Source of the DNA: Pseudomonadota bacterium
GTDB taxonomy: Bacteria > Pseudomonadota > Gammaproteobacteria > Steroidobacterales > Steroidobacteraceae
Assembly: GCA_021817875.1 (NCBI GenBank)
Contig: JAKAFQ010000213.1
Span: 1-7,144 of the forward strand
Length of the DNA stretch: 7,144 nt
Direction of reading: 5' to 3'
Under the pieces are notes generated by a model. That model had not been told where the DNA came from, did no database searches, and saw only the letters and a list, made by a program, of their open reading frames with translations. This document shows positions 1-6,427 of the stretch, piece by piece (positions within the stretch are counted from its first letter, which is position 1; every line of letters begins with the position of its first letter). Both the position numbers and the translations under genes were made by a program.

Positions 1-595
1 TCAGCACGCCGGCGAGCAGCAGCGTGCGCAGGCGCGCGGCCGCCGCCGCGGTGCGCGCCTGCAACTCGGCCGCCAGCGCGGCGAGCCTCCCGTGCAGCTC
101 TCGGGCGTGCTCCTGGGCGAACAGCTGCGCCCGGCGCACCTGGGCGTCATAGGCCCGGCCGGCCGCCGACAGCGAGCTGCCGGTGTCGGTGTCGTCATAA
201 GGCTCCGCGGAGAAGGCGAGCACCGGCGCGAGCAGCGGACGGTAGGCCCGCCACAGCCGCCCGACCCGGCGCATCGCCGCCGGATCGAGGCCGCGGCGAC
301 GCTCGATCACGGCGAGCGCCTGGTTGAATTTGTGTATCGTGGCGCCGAGCTCGGCGTGGACGTGGCCGGTGTACTCCAGGGTATCGAGCTGTCCGCGCAG
401 CGCGGCGAGCTGCTGGGCGATGACCGCCGGATAGGTCTGCAGGGCGCTGGTCGCCTGCAGCACCCCGAGGCTGGAGCGGATCTGCGTGGCCAGCCTGAAT
501 CCGGCGATGAGCACCAGCGCCATCACGGTCACGACCGCCGCGGCGGCGCCGGCGGCGAGGAATCTGCGGCTTCGGTCTGCGCCTGGGAGTTGCAT
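1..595 (-). CDS. Membrane sensor protein, N-terminal part (chemoreceptor- or sensor-kinase-like), cut at left edge
   Basis: The 198 visible residues run off the left edge. A short arginine-rich start is followed by a hydrophobic segment (about residues 12-33, containing VVTVMALVLIAG). Next comes a helical, alanine/glutamine/leucine-rich stretch (about 38-188) that I predict to be periplasmic. A second hydrophobic run begins at about 191 (TLLLAGVL) just as the sequence ends. This TM-periplasmic helical bundle-TM plan is the usual N-terminus of methyl-accepting chemotaxis proteins, PilJ-type transducers and membrane histidine kinases. The signalling domain that would decide between them lies outside the window. 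The start ATG (593-595) has only a weak Shine-Dalgarno match, AAGG, six bases upstream (plus-strand cctt 602-605). It lies 23 bases after the stop of the TonB-domain gene on the same strand, so the two are probably co-transcribed. The coding frame and membrane topology are well supported; the family is an inference. A diguanylate cyclase output domain cannot be excluded. Confidence 0.72.
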   Translation of the reverse strand, partial: MQLPGADRSRRFLAAGAAAAVVTVMALVLIAGFRLATQIRSSLGVLQATSALQTYPAVIAQQLAALRGQLDTLEYTGHVHAELGATIHKFNQALAVIERRRGLDPAAMRRVGRLWRAYRPLLAPVLAFSAEPYDDTDTGSSLSAAGRAYDAQVRRAQLFAQEHARELHGRLAALAAELQARTAAAAARLRTLLLAGVL

Positions 596-618
596 GGGGA
601 GCCTTGCCTGCTTCTGAC

Positions 619-2718
619 CTAATTCGGCAGCTCGAACCGGATGAGCGTGCGGACCGGCACTTCGACCGGCCGGCCGTGGAATCTCACCGGCTTGTAGCGC
701 CATGAGCGGATCGCATCGAGCGCGGAGCGGTTGAACACGTCGGCGGGCCTCGAGGCGGTCACGCGCAGGTCGCGGGGGATACCGTTGCGGTCGACGACGT
801 ACTGCACGGTGACGCGGCCGGAGATTCGCCGCGAGAGGGCATAGTCAGGGTATGACGGGGCGACGTAGCGCAGCCGCACCAGGTGCGCGGCGAGCCGCTC
901 GAGCTCGGCGGCCGTGGGCTGCCGGGCCGCGCGCAGCGAGATCCGGACCCGGCCGGTGGCCGAGCCGATCTCGGCCGCCGTGGCGCCCCACTGGAGGGCC
1001 TGGGCCAGATCCGCCTGGGCCGCGGCGGCCTCGCCGGCGCGCGCGGCGCTTTCTGCGCGCGTGAGCAGTGCGGAGGCGAGTGCGTGGCGCGCGCGCCCGA
1101 GGGCGGTGAGGGTGGCGCCGGCCGGATGCAGGCTCTCGGCGGCCTGCAGCTCAGACGCCGCGCTGTCTGCGGCCGGCTGAGTGAGCGCGCCGCTTCGGAT
1201 GCGGGCGCGGGCCAGTGCCAGGAGCGCATTGACCCTGGCTTGGGCGACGCCGGCCTGCTCGGCTGCGAGCTGCCGCTGAAAGGTGGCGAGGTCGCTCGGG
1301 GAGGCCCCGTCGGCCTGGGCCGCGGCCAGCCAGTGGTGGGCCTCGGTGGGATGTCCGGCCAGCGCATCCTGGCGGGCCTTGGCGAGCAGAGCATCGGTCA
1401 AGGCCCGTGTGGCGCGCCGCGTCGCGGCTGAGGCGGGCGCCAGCACGCGCAGCTGCGCGAGCTGCGCCTGCGCGCCGGACGGCCCGGTGAGATCGTCTGC
1501 ACGGATGTTGTTGTCGAGCGCGGCCGCGAGGCTGTCGGTCTGCTGGCTCTGGCGCAGCTGTGCCAGGCTCGCCTGCCAGCTGCGCAGCTGCGCCGGCGCG
1601 ACCCCCGCCTGGGAGGCCTCGGCGAGCAGCGCTGCGGCCTGTCCCGGATGCCCGCCGGCGAGCGCCTGGGAGATCTCGGCCTCGATCAGCTGGCGCTGCA
1701 GCGCCGCGCGCTGCGGGTCGGCGGGCCGGGCCACCTGCAACGTGGCGAGTGCCAGCGCCGCCAGTGGCAATTGCCCGCGGTGCATCGCGTCGTGGAACCG
1801 CGAGATCAACACGTTGCCGACTCGCCGCAGTCCGTCCAGCGCTTCGCCGTTGCTGGGATCGACGGCCAGCACCGAGCGGTAATACACCAGTGCGTTGGCG
1901 CCCTTCGGCGCGGTGAAATGTCTCTCGAACATGGCGCGGCGCGCCCGATCCAACAGATCGTCGACGCGCCCCTGCACGATCGAGGTGTCTACCCCGGGTT
2001 GCGAGCTCGGGGCAACGCGTGCCGCGGCCCTGCGGGCGGGGGAACCGGCCGGTGCGCCCACCCGGCCGTGCACCAGGTACCAGGCCGCGCCGGCGACGGC
2101 GCCGATCAGGACGGCAGCGATGACCGTGCGGGGCGCCCGGCGGCGTGTGGCCGAATCGGCGGGCGGGGAGGAAGGCTCGAGGCGTTGCGGGCTTCGGGAA
2201 TGCGCCGCGGGCCGCGCGGGCAGCGGCCGTTCGGTGACTGCGGCGGGGGTGTCCGCGGCGTCTGTGGGGCCGTCCCGATCGGCCTGCTCGAGCGCCGCGT
2301 CCAGCACGGCGGCGGTTTTGGCGGAGTCCACCGGTACGGTGAGGACTGCGAATACTTTCGTGCCCTTGAGCGTGGCGGCGATGTCGTTTTCCGCCTGCGC
2401 TTCGGCGAAGACCACGATGGTGGCCCCCGGGAGCTGCTCTGCGGCACGCGCGACATTGGCCTGTACGTCGCCGGTGTCCCGCGCATCGATCGCGAGCAGC
2501 CGCTTGCGCCGCGCAGTGCCCAGCTGCTCGATCGCGGTCGCGATCGAGTCGGCCGGGTGAACGCTGGCCCGCCCGCCGAGCACCTCGCCGAGCTCGAGCA
2601 GGAAATCGTCCCGGACGGTGAGTGCCGCCAGATCGGCCGGCTGCCGCGCGGCCGGTGTGGCAGCCGATCCGGGCGCACCGTCGGGATCTTCACAGGCTAT
2701 CGATGCTGGATTGGCCAC
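619..2718 (-). CDS. TonB C-terminal domain protein with receiver-like N-terminus and periplasmic helical repeats (699 aa)
   Basis: A single-pass inner-membrane protein, much longer than classical TonB (about 240 residues). Residues 30-146 alternate predicted strands and helices like a response-regulator receiver. Asp78 in LLAIDAR sits where the phospho-acceptor would be. The conserved Thr/Ser after strand 4 (VVFAEA) and the Lys before the Pro of strand 5 (LTVPVD) are absent, so it looks degenerate. A Pro/Ala/Arg-rich linker (150-197) leads to a membrane helix (198-217, VIAAVLIGAVAGAAWYLV). Residues about 250-600 are alanine/leucine/glutamine-rich helical repeats, TPR-like, with repeated AQLR. 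Residues 615-699 match the TonB C-terminal fold: SYPDYALSRRISGRVTVQY, then VVDRNGIPRDLRV, ALDAIRSWRYKPV and the terminal VRTLIRFEL. That domain normally contacts outer-membrane receptors. There is no typical proline-rich spacer, and the helical repeats may span the periplasm instead. The start is GTG. The sensor-like gene follows 23 bases downstream. The TonB domain is secure, the receiver-like domain is inference, and the transported substrate or partner is unknown. Confidence 0.88.
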   Translation of the reverse strand: MANPASIACEDPDGAPGSAATPAARQPADLAALTVRDDFLLELGEVLGGRASVHPADSIATAIEQLGTARRKRLLAIDARDTGDVQANVARAAEQLPGATIVVFAEAQAENDIAATLKGTKVFAVLTVPVDSAKTAAVLDAALEQADRDGPTDAADTPAAVTERPLPARPAAHSRSPQRLEPSSPPADSATRRRAPRTVIAAVLIGAVAGAAWYLVHGRVGAPAGSPARRAAARVAPSSQPGVDTSIVQGRVDDLLDRARRAMFERHFTAPKGANALVYYRSVLAVDPSNGEALDGLRRVGNVLISRFHDAMHRGQLPLAALALATLQVARPADPQRAALQRQLIEAEISQALAGGHPGQAAALLAEASQAGVAPAQLRSWQASLAQLRQSQQTDSLAAALDNNIRADDLTGPSGAQAQLAQLRVLAPASAATRRATRALTDALLAKARQDALAGHPTEAHHWLAAAQADGASPSDLATFQRQLAAEQAGVAQARVNALLALARARIRSGALTQPAADSAASELQAAESLHPAGATLTALGRARHALASALLTRAESAARAGEAAAAQADLAQALQWGATAAEIGSATGRVRISLRAARQPTAAELERLAAHLVRLRYVAPSYPDYALSRRISGRVTVQYVVDRNGIPRDLRVTASRPADVFNRSALDAIRSWRYKPVRFHGRPVEVPVRTLIRFELPN

Positions 2719-2724
2719 AACCGG

Positions 2725-2729
2725 TCCCC
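2725..2729 (-). promoter_or_regulatory. Ribosome binding site supporting the GTG start of the TonB-domain gene
   Basis: On the minus strand GGGGA lies six bases before the GTG at 2718-2716, a reasonable Shine-Dalgarno match. The reading frame stays open for some way upstream, but there is no in-frame ATG nearby. The ATG at 2731-2729 is in another frame and stops after 13 codons. I therefore use GTG as the start. Confidence 0.45.
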
Positions 2730-2890
2730 ATGTTCTTCTCGAGCGCGCTCGCGCGCCGCCCGTGCCGGCCCGGCGCCGCTGCCTTCCGGCGCAGGCCAGG
2801 GGCGCGGCACTTGTTTTTCATGTAACAGGCTGTGGCCGCGGCGCGCAGTGTCGCCGTTCACATTTCGACCGGGTGGACAGGCCCCACGCT

Positions 2891-2906
2891 CCGGAATCGG
2901 ATCCGG
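2891..2906. repeat. Short inverted repeat (5-bp stem)
   Basis: CCGGA (2891-2895) and TCCGG (2902-2906) are perfect complements around a 6-base loop. The overlapping CGGATCCG (2898-2905) is an 8-base palindrome. It could be an operator half-site or the first hairpin in a structured leader. In GC-rich DNA this alone is weak evidence. Confidence 0.3.
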
Positions 2907-2907
2907 C

Positions 2908-2924
2908 GCTCACTTCGGGTGAGC
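2908..2924. repeat. Perfect hairpin, 6-bp stem with TTCGG loop
   Basis: GCTCAC (2908-2913) and GTGAGC (2919-2924) are perfect complements around TTCGG. A stem with a UUCG-type loop is unusually stable in RNA, which favours an RNA role if this strand is transcribed. GCCG-CTG-CGGC (2923-2933) follows directly and overlaps it by two bases, so the two cannot both form completely. No T-run follows, so it is not an intrinsic terminator. Confidence 0.4.
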
Positions 2925-2962
2925 CGCTGCGGCTGGCGTGAATCCCAAGCAGCTTATCGCAA

Positions 2963-3005
2963 AGTTGCCGCGAGGGGTAATCTCGACTTCCCGGGCGGCG
3001 GGACT
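2963..3005. repeat. Interrupted inverted repeat enclosing a small hairpin
   Basis: AGT (2963-2965) plus GCCGC (2967-2971) can pair with GCGGC (2995-2999) plus ACT (3003-3005). An alternative or nested stem is CGAG (2971-2974) with CTCG (2982-2985). The pairing is imperfect, with unpaired bases on both sides, and could be chance at this base composition. Confidence 0.22.
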
Positions 3006-3011
3006 GATGAT

Positions 3012-3047
3012 GGTCACGGAAAGACGGTCCGCGGCGGCTCCGTCACC
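3012..3047. repeat. Inverted repeat, 8 of 9 bases paired
   Basis: GGTCACGGA (3012-3020) is complementary to TCCGTCACC (3039-3047) except for one central C-C mismatch. The arms enclose 18 bases. A competing stem is possible between GACGG (3023-3027) and CCGTC (3040-3044), so the element could switch between two folds or simply be a dyad operator. It lies about 230 bases upstream of the prkA start codon. Confidence 0.4.
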
Positions 3048-3051
3048 TGTA

Positions 3052-3075
3052 CACGCGATGCGCCATCGTCGCGTG
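3052..3075. repeat. Inverted repeat, 7-bp perfect stem
   Basis: CACGCGA (3052-3058) is the exact reverse complement of TCGCGTG (3069-3075). The 10-base loop contains part of a second dyad: CGATG (3056-3060) with CATCG (3064-3068), three bases apart. Either it forms one strong hairpin with a bulge, or it is a regulator site. It begins only five bases after the preceding inverted repeat. Confidence 0.42.
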
Positions 3076-3175
3076 GCTCGCCCCGGCGAGCGGGCGGAAC
3101 GCCGCGGCGCGCGGTACCGGAACGAATTACCGTGGCGGCCGTCTCAATTGAAGCAGGGCAGCGGGATCGGGAGTC

Positions 3176-3190
3176 TGGCAGCCGTGGCGC
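3176..3190 (+). promoter_or_regulatory. Weak candidate sigma-54 (-24/-12) promoter for prkA
   Basis: TGGCA (3176-3180) is followed by a GC pair at 3189-3190, giving the GG-N10-GC spacing required for sigma-54 promoters. The TT of the -12 element is replaced by GC, so the match is poor. It would place the transcript start near 3202, about 70 bases before the prkA ATG. In E. coli the homologous yeaGH operon is reported to be under nitrogen (NtrC) control, which is the only reason to list it. A chance match is quite possible. Confidence 0.18.
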
Positions 3191-3260
3191 CGCACGAGGC
3201 GTTGGATGCGGTCTCGGGGCGCATGGGTACCACCCACGGTCGTCTCTGCCGTTGTGAAAC

Positions 3261-3266
3261 GGGAGG
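3261..3266 (+). promoter_or_regulatory. Shine-Dalgarno site deciding the prkA start
   Basis: GGGAGG lies eight bases before the ATG at 3275 and is the strongest ribosome binding site nearby. An in-frame ATG at 3206 has a shorter GAGG match (3196-3199). It would add 23 residues (MRSRGAWVPP...) with no resemblance to the family, so 3275 is preferred. Confidence 0.75.
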
Positions 3267-3274
3267 TAAGGGCC

Positions 3275-5248
3275 ATGCGATCACTTGCCACTGATCCTGG
3301 GACACGCCGCGGCACGTTCATCGACCATTCGGCGTTCATCGAGTCCTTGAGCTCCTTCAGCCGTTCGCATCGTGCGCAGCGCTGGGAGGGCACCTTCGGG
3401 GAGTTCCTGTCGGACGTTCTGCCGGCCAGTCCCGCGGCCATGGCTCGCAGCAGCCACGAATACATCTGGGACATGCTGCGCTGGCATGGGCAGAAGGGAT
3501 CGGCCGACGCTCCGGAGGCCGAACGCGCCCGCGAGTTGTTCAGGCGCGAGCTGTTCGGCATCGACGAGCCGCTCACGCGCGTGGTCGAGTACTTCAAGGC
3601 CGCCGCGGGCGGCTCCGACGTCGGCCGCCGGCTGCTGCTGCTGTTGGGTCCTCCCTCGGGTGGCAAATCGACACTCGCCATTCTGCTGAAGCGCGGTCTG
3701 GAGGAATACAGCCGCACCGATCAGGGAGCGCTCTACGCCATCAAGGGCTCGCCGCTGCACGAGAATCCGCTCAACCTGATTCCGGCGAGTCTGCGGCCGG
3801 AGTTCCGCGAACGCTACGGGGTGGCCGTGCAGGGCGAACTGTCGCCCTGGGCGCGCGATTACGTCGAGCGGGAGTTCGAAGGCGACTTCGTGAGCGTGCC
3901 GGTCGAGCGCGTCTTCCTGTCGGAAGCCTCGCGCTTCGGCATCGGCACCTACGCGCCGCACGATCCGACGACCGCCGACATCGCCGATCTCGTCGGCTCG
4001 GTGGATCTCGCCAAGGTCGCGCAGATCGGCGATGAAGGCGATCCGCGCGCCTGGTCGTGGTCGGGGGCGGTGTACTCGGCGAGCCGCGGGCTGCTCGAGA
4101 TGATCGAGATCCTGAAGGTGAAGCGCGAGTTCCTGTACCTGCTGCTCACCCTGACGCAGGAGAAGAACGTCAAGGTGTCGCGCTTTCCGCTCATTCACCT
4201 CGACGAGACGGTGCTGGCTCACACCAACCTCGCCGAGTTTCACAAGTTCCTGCAGGAGAAGGAGAACGAGGCGCTGCTCGATCGCATGGTGATCATCAAG
4301 GTGCCCTACGCGCTGTCCTACCAGGATGAATCGCGCATCTATCAGAAGCTGGTCTCGGGCGCGCCGGCGTTCCGCAACGTGCACCTCGATCCCCACGTGC
4401 TCAACCTGGCGGCGGTGTTCGCCATCCTGACGCGTCTCGCCAAGCCCGAGCGCGAGGGCCTCGATCTGGCGAAGAAGCTGCGCCTGTATTCCGGCGAGGC
4501 CATCGAAGGCGTGCCCGAAACCGAAGCCGGGCGGCTGCGCTCCGAGGCGCCCGACGAGGGCATGACCGGGGTCAGCCCGCGGTTCGTGATCAACGCCATC
4601 TCCACCGCCATCACCCGCGGCACCACTCACAGCCTCACCAGCATGGATCTGCTGCTGGCGATGAAGGATGCGATCGAGAGCGATGCGCGCATGGAGGCCA
4701 AGCAGAAAAAGGCCTGGATCGACCACCTGGTCACGGCGCGCAAGGAGTTCTACAACCGCTGGGTCAAGGAGGACGTGCACCGCGCCATGTTCGCCTCGTT
4801 CGAGGAGGAGGCGCAGCAGTTGCTCGAGAAATATCTCGACGAGGTCGAGGCCTCGCTCGATCACCGCCAGGTCACCGATCCGATCACCGGGGAGACACGG
4901 CCCGCTGATGAGCGCTTTCTGCGCTCGGTCGAGGAGAAGATCAAGGTTTCCGATTCCGGCAAGCTCTCCTTCCGCCAGGAGGTGGTGCGCAAGGCGATGG
5001 TGGCGTTCAAGGCCGGGGAGAAGTTCAAGCTTGCCAGCCACGCGCGCATGCGCGAAGCCATCGAGCAGTATCTGTTCGAGGAGCGCCGCGACGTGCTCAG
5101 GCTGGTCACTTCCGCCGCCCGTCCCGATGAGGAAGCGCGGCAGAAGATTTCGGTCGTGCAGCAGCGATTGATCAGCGAGTACGGCTATGACGAGTATAGT
5201 GCGAAGGAAGCGCTGAGTTACGTCACGACGCTGCTCGCGCAGGAGTGA
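3275..5248 (+). CDS. prkA: PrkA-family AAA+ serine protein kinase (YeaG homologue), 657 aa
   Basis: A cytoplasmic PrkA-family ATPase; E. coli YeaG is 644 residues. The N-terminal AAA_PrkA domain (about 30-400) begins with the family signature RWEGTFGEFL. It has a Walker A loop GPPSGGKST (125-133, Lys131), a Walker-B-like LIHLDE (306-311), the sequence AHTN and a conserved arginine in EALLDRMVIIKVPY. The C-terminal PrkA domain (about 400-657) contains KLRLYSGEAIEG and DEGMTGVSPRFVIN, then charged helical sequence. The family was named for serine kinase activity; Bacillus PrkA has also been proposed to be an ATP-dependent protease, so the biochemical activity is not settled. It is the first gene of a three-gene operon, ending nine bases before yeaH. 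From memory, GSPLHENPLNLIP, SVDLAKVAQ and the N-terminal RWEGTF motif resemble Bacillus PrkA more than E. coli YeaG. In E. coli the homologue responds to stationary phase and nitrogen starvation. No frameshift or missing key residue is visible. Confidence 0.97.
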   Translation: MRSLATDPGTRRGTFIDHSAFIESLSSFSRSHRAQRWEGTFGEFLSDVLPASPAAMARSSHEYIWDMLRWHGQKGSADAPEAERARELFRRELFGIDEPLTRVVEYFKAAAGGSDVGRRLLLLLGPPSGGKSTLAILLKRGLEEYSRTDQGALYAIKGSPLHENPLNLIPASLRPEFRERYGVAVQGELSPWARDYVEREFEGDFVSVPVERVFLSEASRFGIGTYAPHDPTTADIADLVGSVDLAKVAQIGDEGDPRAWSWSGAVYSASRGLLEMIEILKVKREFLYLLLTLTQEKNVKVSRFPLIHLDETVLAHTNLAEFHKFLQEKENEALLDRMVIIKVPYALSYQDESRIYQKLVSGAPAFRNVHLDPHVLNLAAVFAILTRLAKPEREGLDLAKKLRLYSGEAIEGVPETEAGRLRSEAPDEGMTGVSPRFVINAISTAITRGTTHSLTSMDLLLAMKDAIESDARMEAKQKKAWIDHLVTARKEFYNRWVKEDVHRAMFASFEEEAQQLLEKYLDEVEASLDHRQVTDPITGETRPADERFLRSVEEKIKVSDSGKLSFRQEVVRKAMVAFKAGEKFKLASHARMREAIEQYLFEERRDVLRLVTSAARPDEEARQKISVVQQRLISEYGYDEYSAKEALSYVTTLLAQE

Positions 5249-5257
5249 TGTCCGCTC

Positions 5258-6427
5258 ATGAGCACGCACACCGAATCGCACCCGTCTGCCGATGCCGCCA
5301 AGTGGTATGACCTGTTCTCGCGCGGCGCGCGCGACTGGTTGCGTCATGACGAGAAGGTGCGCGATTCGGTGCGCAGGCATCTGCCGCAGATCGTGGCCGG
5401 CGGCGATCTGATCACCGGCGGGGCGCGCACCGTGCGCGTGCCGATGAAAATGCTCGAGCACTATCATTTCCGCCTGCGCCGGGCGGAAGAAAACCAGGGC
5501 GCGGGCCAGGGCAAGGTCAAGCCCGGGGATGTGTTCGCCGACCCGTCGCAGGCCGGCGGCTCCGGGCAGAAGGGCCCGGGCGGGCGCGAAGAGGGCGACG
5601 TGCAGCTGCTGCTCGAGCTCAAGATCGACGACATCGTCGATTGGCTGTGGGAGGAGATGCAGCTGCCGAATCTCAAGACCCGGGTGGGACCGTCGGAAGA
5701 GTCCGACTGGGTGCGCGAGGGTTGGGACCGCCGCGGTGCGCGCTCCAGGCTCGACCGGCGCCGCTCGTTCAAGGAGCTGGTGAAACGCCGCGGTGCCCCG
5801 GGCGCGATCCCGACCTTCACCGACGAGGATCTGCGCTTCCGCCAGCTCGCGCGGCGGCGTCAGCCGGCGGTGCGCGCCGTGGTGTTCTTCCTGCTCGATG
5901 TTTCCGGCAGCATGTCGGATCGGGACCGCAAGCTCGCCAAGACGTTCTTCTTCTGGACGGTGCAGGGCCTGCGGCGGGAATACCGCTCGCTCGAGACCGT
6001 GTTCGTCGCCCATACCACCGAGGCGTGGGAATTCTCGGAGCCGGAGTTCTTCCAGGTCAGCGGCTCCGGCGGCACCGTGGCGTCGACCGGTTTCGCCAAG
6101 GTGAACGAGATCCTGCGCGAGCGCTACAACCCGGCGACCTGCAACGTGTATCTGTTCTATGCCTCGGACGGCGACAACTCGGTGAGCGATCTCGCCGAGG
6201 CTCGCGAGGGGCTGGCCACCATCGCCGCCGACGCGTGTTTCACCGGTTATGTGGAGGTGTCCTCGGGCCTCTCGCGCCAGCTCGATACCGAGACCGGCCG
6301 GCTGTTCGCGGAGCTGGCGGCGGCCGGCGGGGCCACGGGCAGCTATGCGCTCGATGACTTCGAGGACGTGTGGAGCGCCGTGCGGCACTTCTTCTCGGCG
6401 GAAAGCCGCGCGGCGGAGAGTGCATGA
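5258..6427 (+). CDS. yeaH: YeaH/YhbH-family DUF444 protein with von Willebrand A domain, 389 aa
   Basis: A cytoplasmic DUF444 protein, the usual operon partner of PrkA. Residues 1-75 are a charged helical N-terminus. Residues 80-114 form a Gly/Gln-rich flexible linker. Residues 115-200 hold the conserved DDIVDWLWEEMQLPNLK and PTFTDEDLRF segments. The von Willebrand A domain (about 204-389) has a complete metal-ion-dependent adhesion site: DVSGS (Asp214, Ser216, Ser218), Thr273 in SGGTVAST and Asp304 in YASDGDN. The length is near Bacillus YhbH (about 390) and shorter than E. coli YeaH (427); it lacks the extra segment YeaH carries after PNLK. FFFWTVQGLRREY and AHTTEA are also YhbH-like. The start is the ATG nine bases after the prkA stop; AGGAG (5241-5245) inside the end of prkA is a rather distant (12-base) ribosome binding site. 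The last bases overlap spoVR. Metal-binding von Willebrand domains often work with AAA+ ATPases, so this is a plausible PrkA adaptor or substrate recruiter (inference). Confidence 0.96.
   Translation: MSTHTESHPSADAAKWYDLFSRGARDWLRHDEKVRDSVRRHLPQIVAGGDLITGGARTVRVPMKMLEHYHFRLRRAEENQGAGQGKVKPGDVFADPSQAGGSGQKGPGGREEGDVQLLLELKIDDIVDWLWEEMQLPNLKTRVGPSEESDWVREGWDRRGARSRLDRRRSFKELVKRRGAPGAIPTFTDEDLRFRQLARRRQPAVRAVVFFLLDVSGSMSDRDRKLAKTFFFWTVQGLRREYRSLETVFVAHTTEAWEFSEPEFFQVSGSGGTVASTGFAKVNEILRERYNPATCNVYLFYASDGDNSVSDLAEAREGLATIAADACFTGYVEVSSGLSRQLDTETGRLFAELAAAGGATGSYALDDFEDVWSAVRHFFSAESRAAESA

Larger units (their letters stand above)
2719..3274. other. Divergent intergenic region between the TonB-domain gene and prkA
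   Basis: These 556 bases separate two divergently transcribed operons and must hold both promoters unless transcription starts further away. Open frames occur on both strands, but none combines a good ribosome binding site, plausible protein composition and a recognisable family; they look like chance high-GC frames. A small AT-richer island (about 2811-2825, containing cttgtttttcat) lies on the TonB-gene side. From about 2891 to 3075 there is a series of short inverted repeats, listed separately. I found no convincing sigma-70 -35/-10 pair in either direction, no intrinsic terminator, no tRNA and no recognisable riboswitch. Confidence 0.7.

Noticed and set aside
1..198. A 65-codon minus-strand frame with a stop at the left edge
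   Set aside because: It is out of frame with the membrane-sensor gene, whose frame stays open to the edge and has a coherent TM-helical-TM layout. The 65-residue product is low-complexity Arg/Pro/Cys-rich sequence.
2690..2731. A 13-codon minus-strand frame (MGTGCGQSSIDSL) overlapping the GTG start of the TonB-domain gene, as a possible leader peptide
   Set aside because: It has no clear ribosome binding site of its own and its stop lies well inside the main gene. A chance ATG is the simpler explanation.
2811..2830. T-rich stretch (cttgtttttcat) as an intrinsic terminator
   Set aside because: No stable GC stem ends directly before the T-run on the plus strand, and no gene ends there in either direction.
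1648..2922. A 424-codon plus-strand open frame across the TonB-domain gene
   Set aside because: It is codon-aligned with the minus-strand gene and is its shadow. The minus-strand protein has a membrane segment and TonB motifs; this one has a low-complexity Gly/Arg composition.
2935..3005. Resemblance of tcgcaaagttgccg to the conserved core of the c-di-GMP-I (GEMM) riboswitch
   Set aside because: Only the CGCAAAG string matches. The upstream GGCAAACC-like segment, the GAAA tetraloop and its receptor are missing.
2832..3257. Plus-strand open frame of 141 codons in the intergenic gap
   Set aside because: Arg/Gly/Ser-rich composition typical of a chance frame in GC-rich DNA, no family motif, and it would cross the region just upstream of the prkA ribosome binding site.
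2938..3294. Plus-strand open frame of 118 codons starting with GTG in the intergenic gap (MNPKQLIAKLPRG...)
   Set aside because: There is no good ribosome binding site before the GTG. It runs into the prkA start in another frame, has no recognisable family, and overlaps the inverted repeats. It is not fully excluded as a small gene, but the evidence is too thin.
3281..6388. A 1035-codon open frame on the minus strand, antisense to prkA and yeaH
   Set aside because: It is in codon register with both sense genes, which share the same phase. Stops can arise there only from sense TTA, CTA or TCA codons, and these are avoided under the strong GC bias. The product is His/Arg/Leu-rich with no recognisable motif, and the sense strand encodes well-known families.
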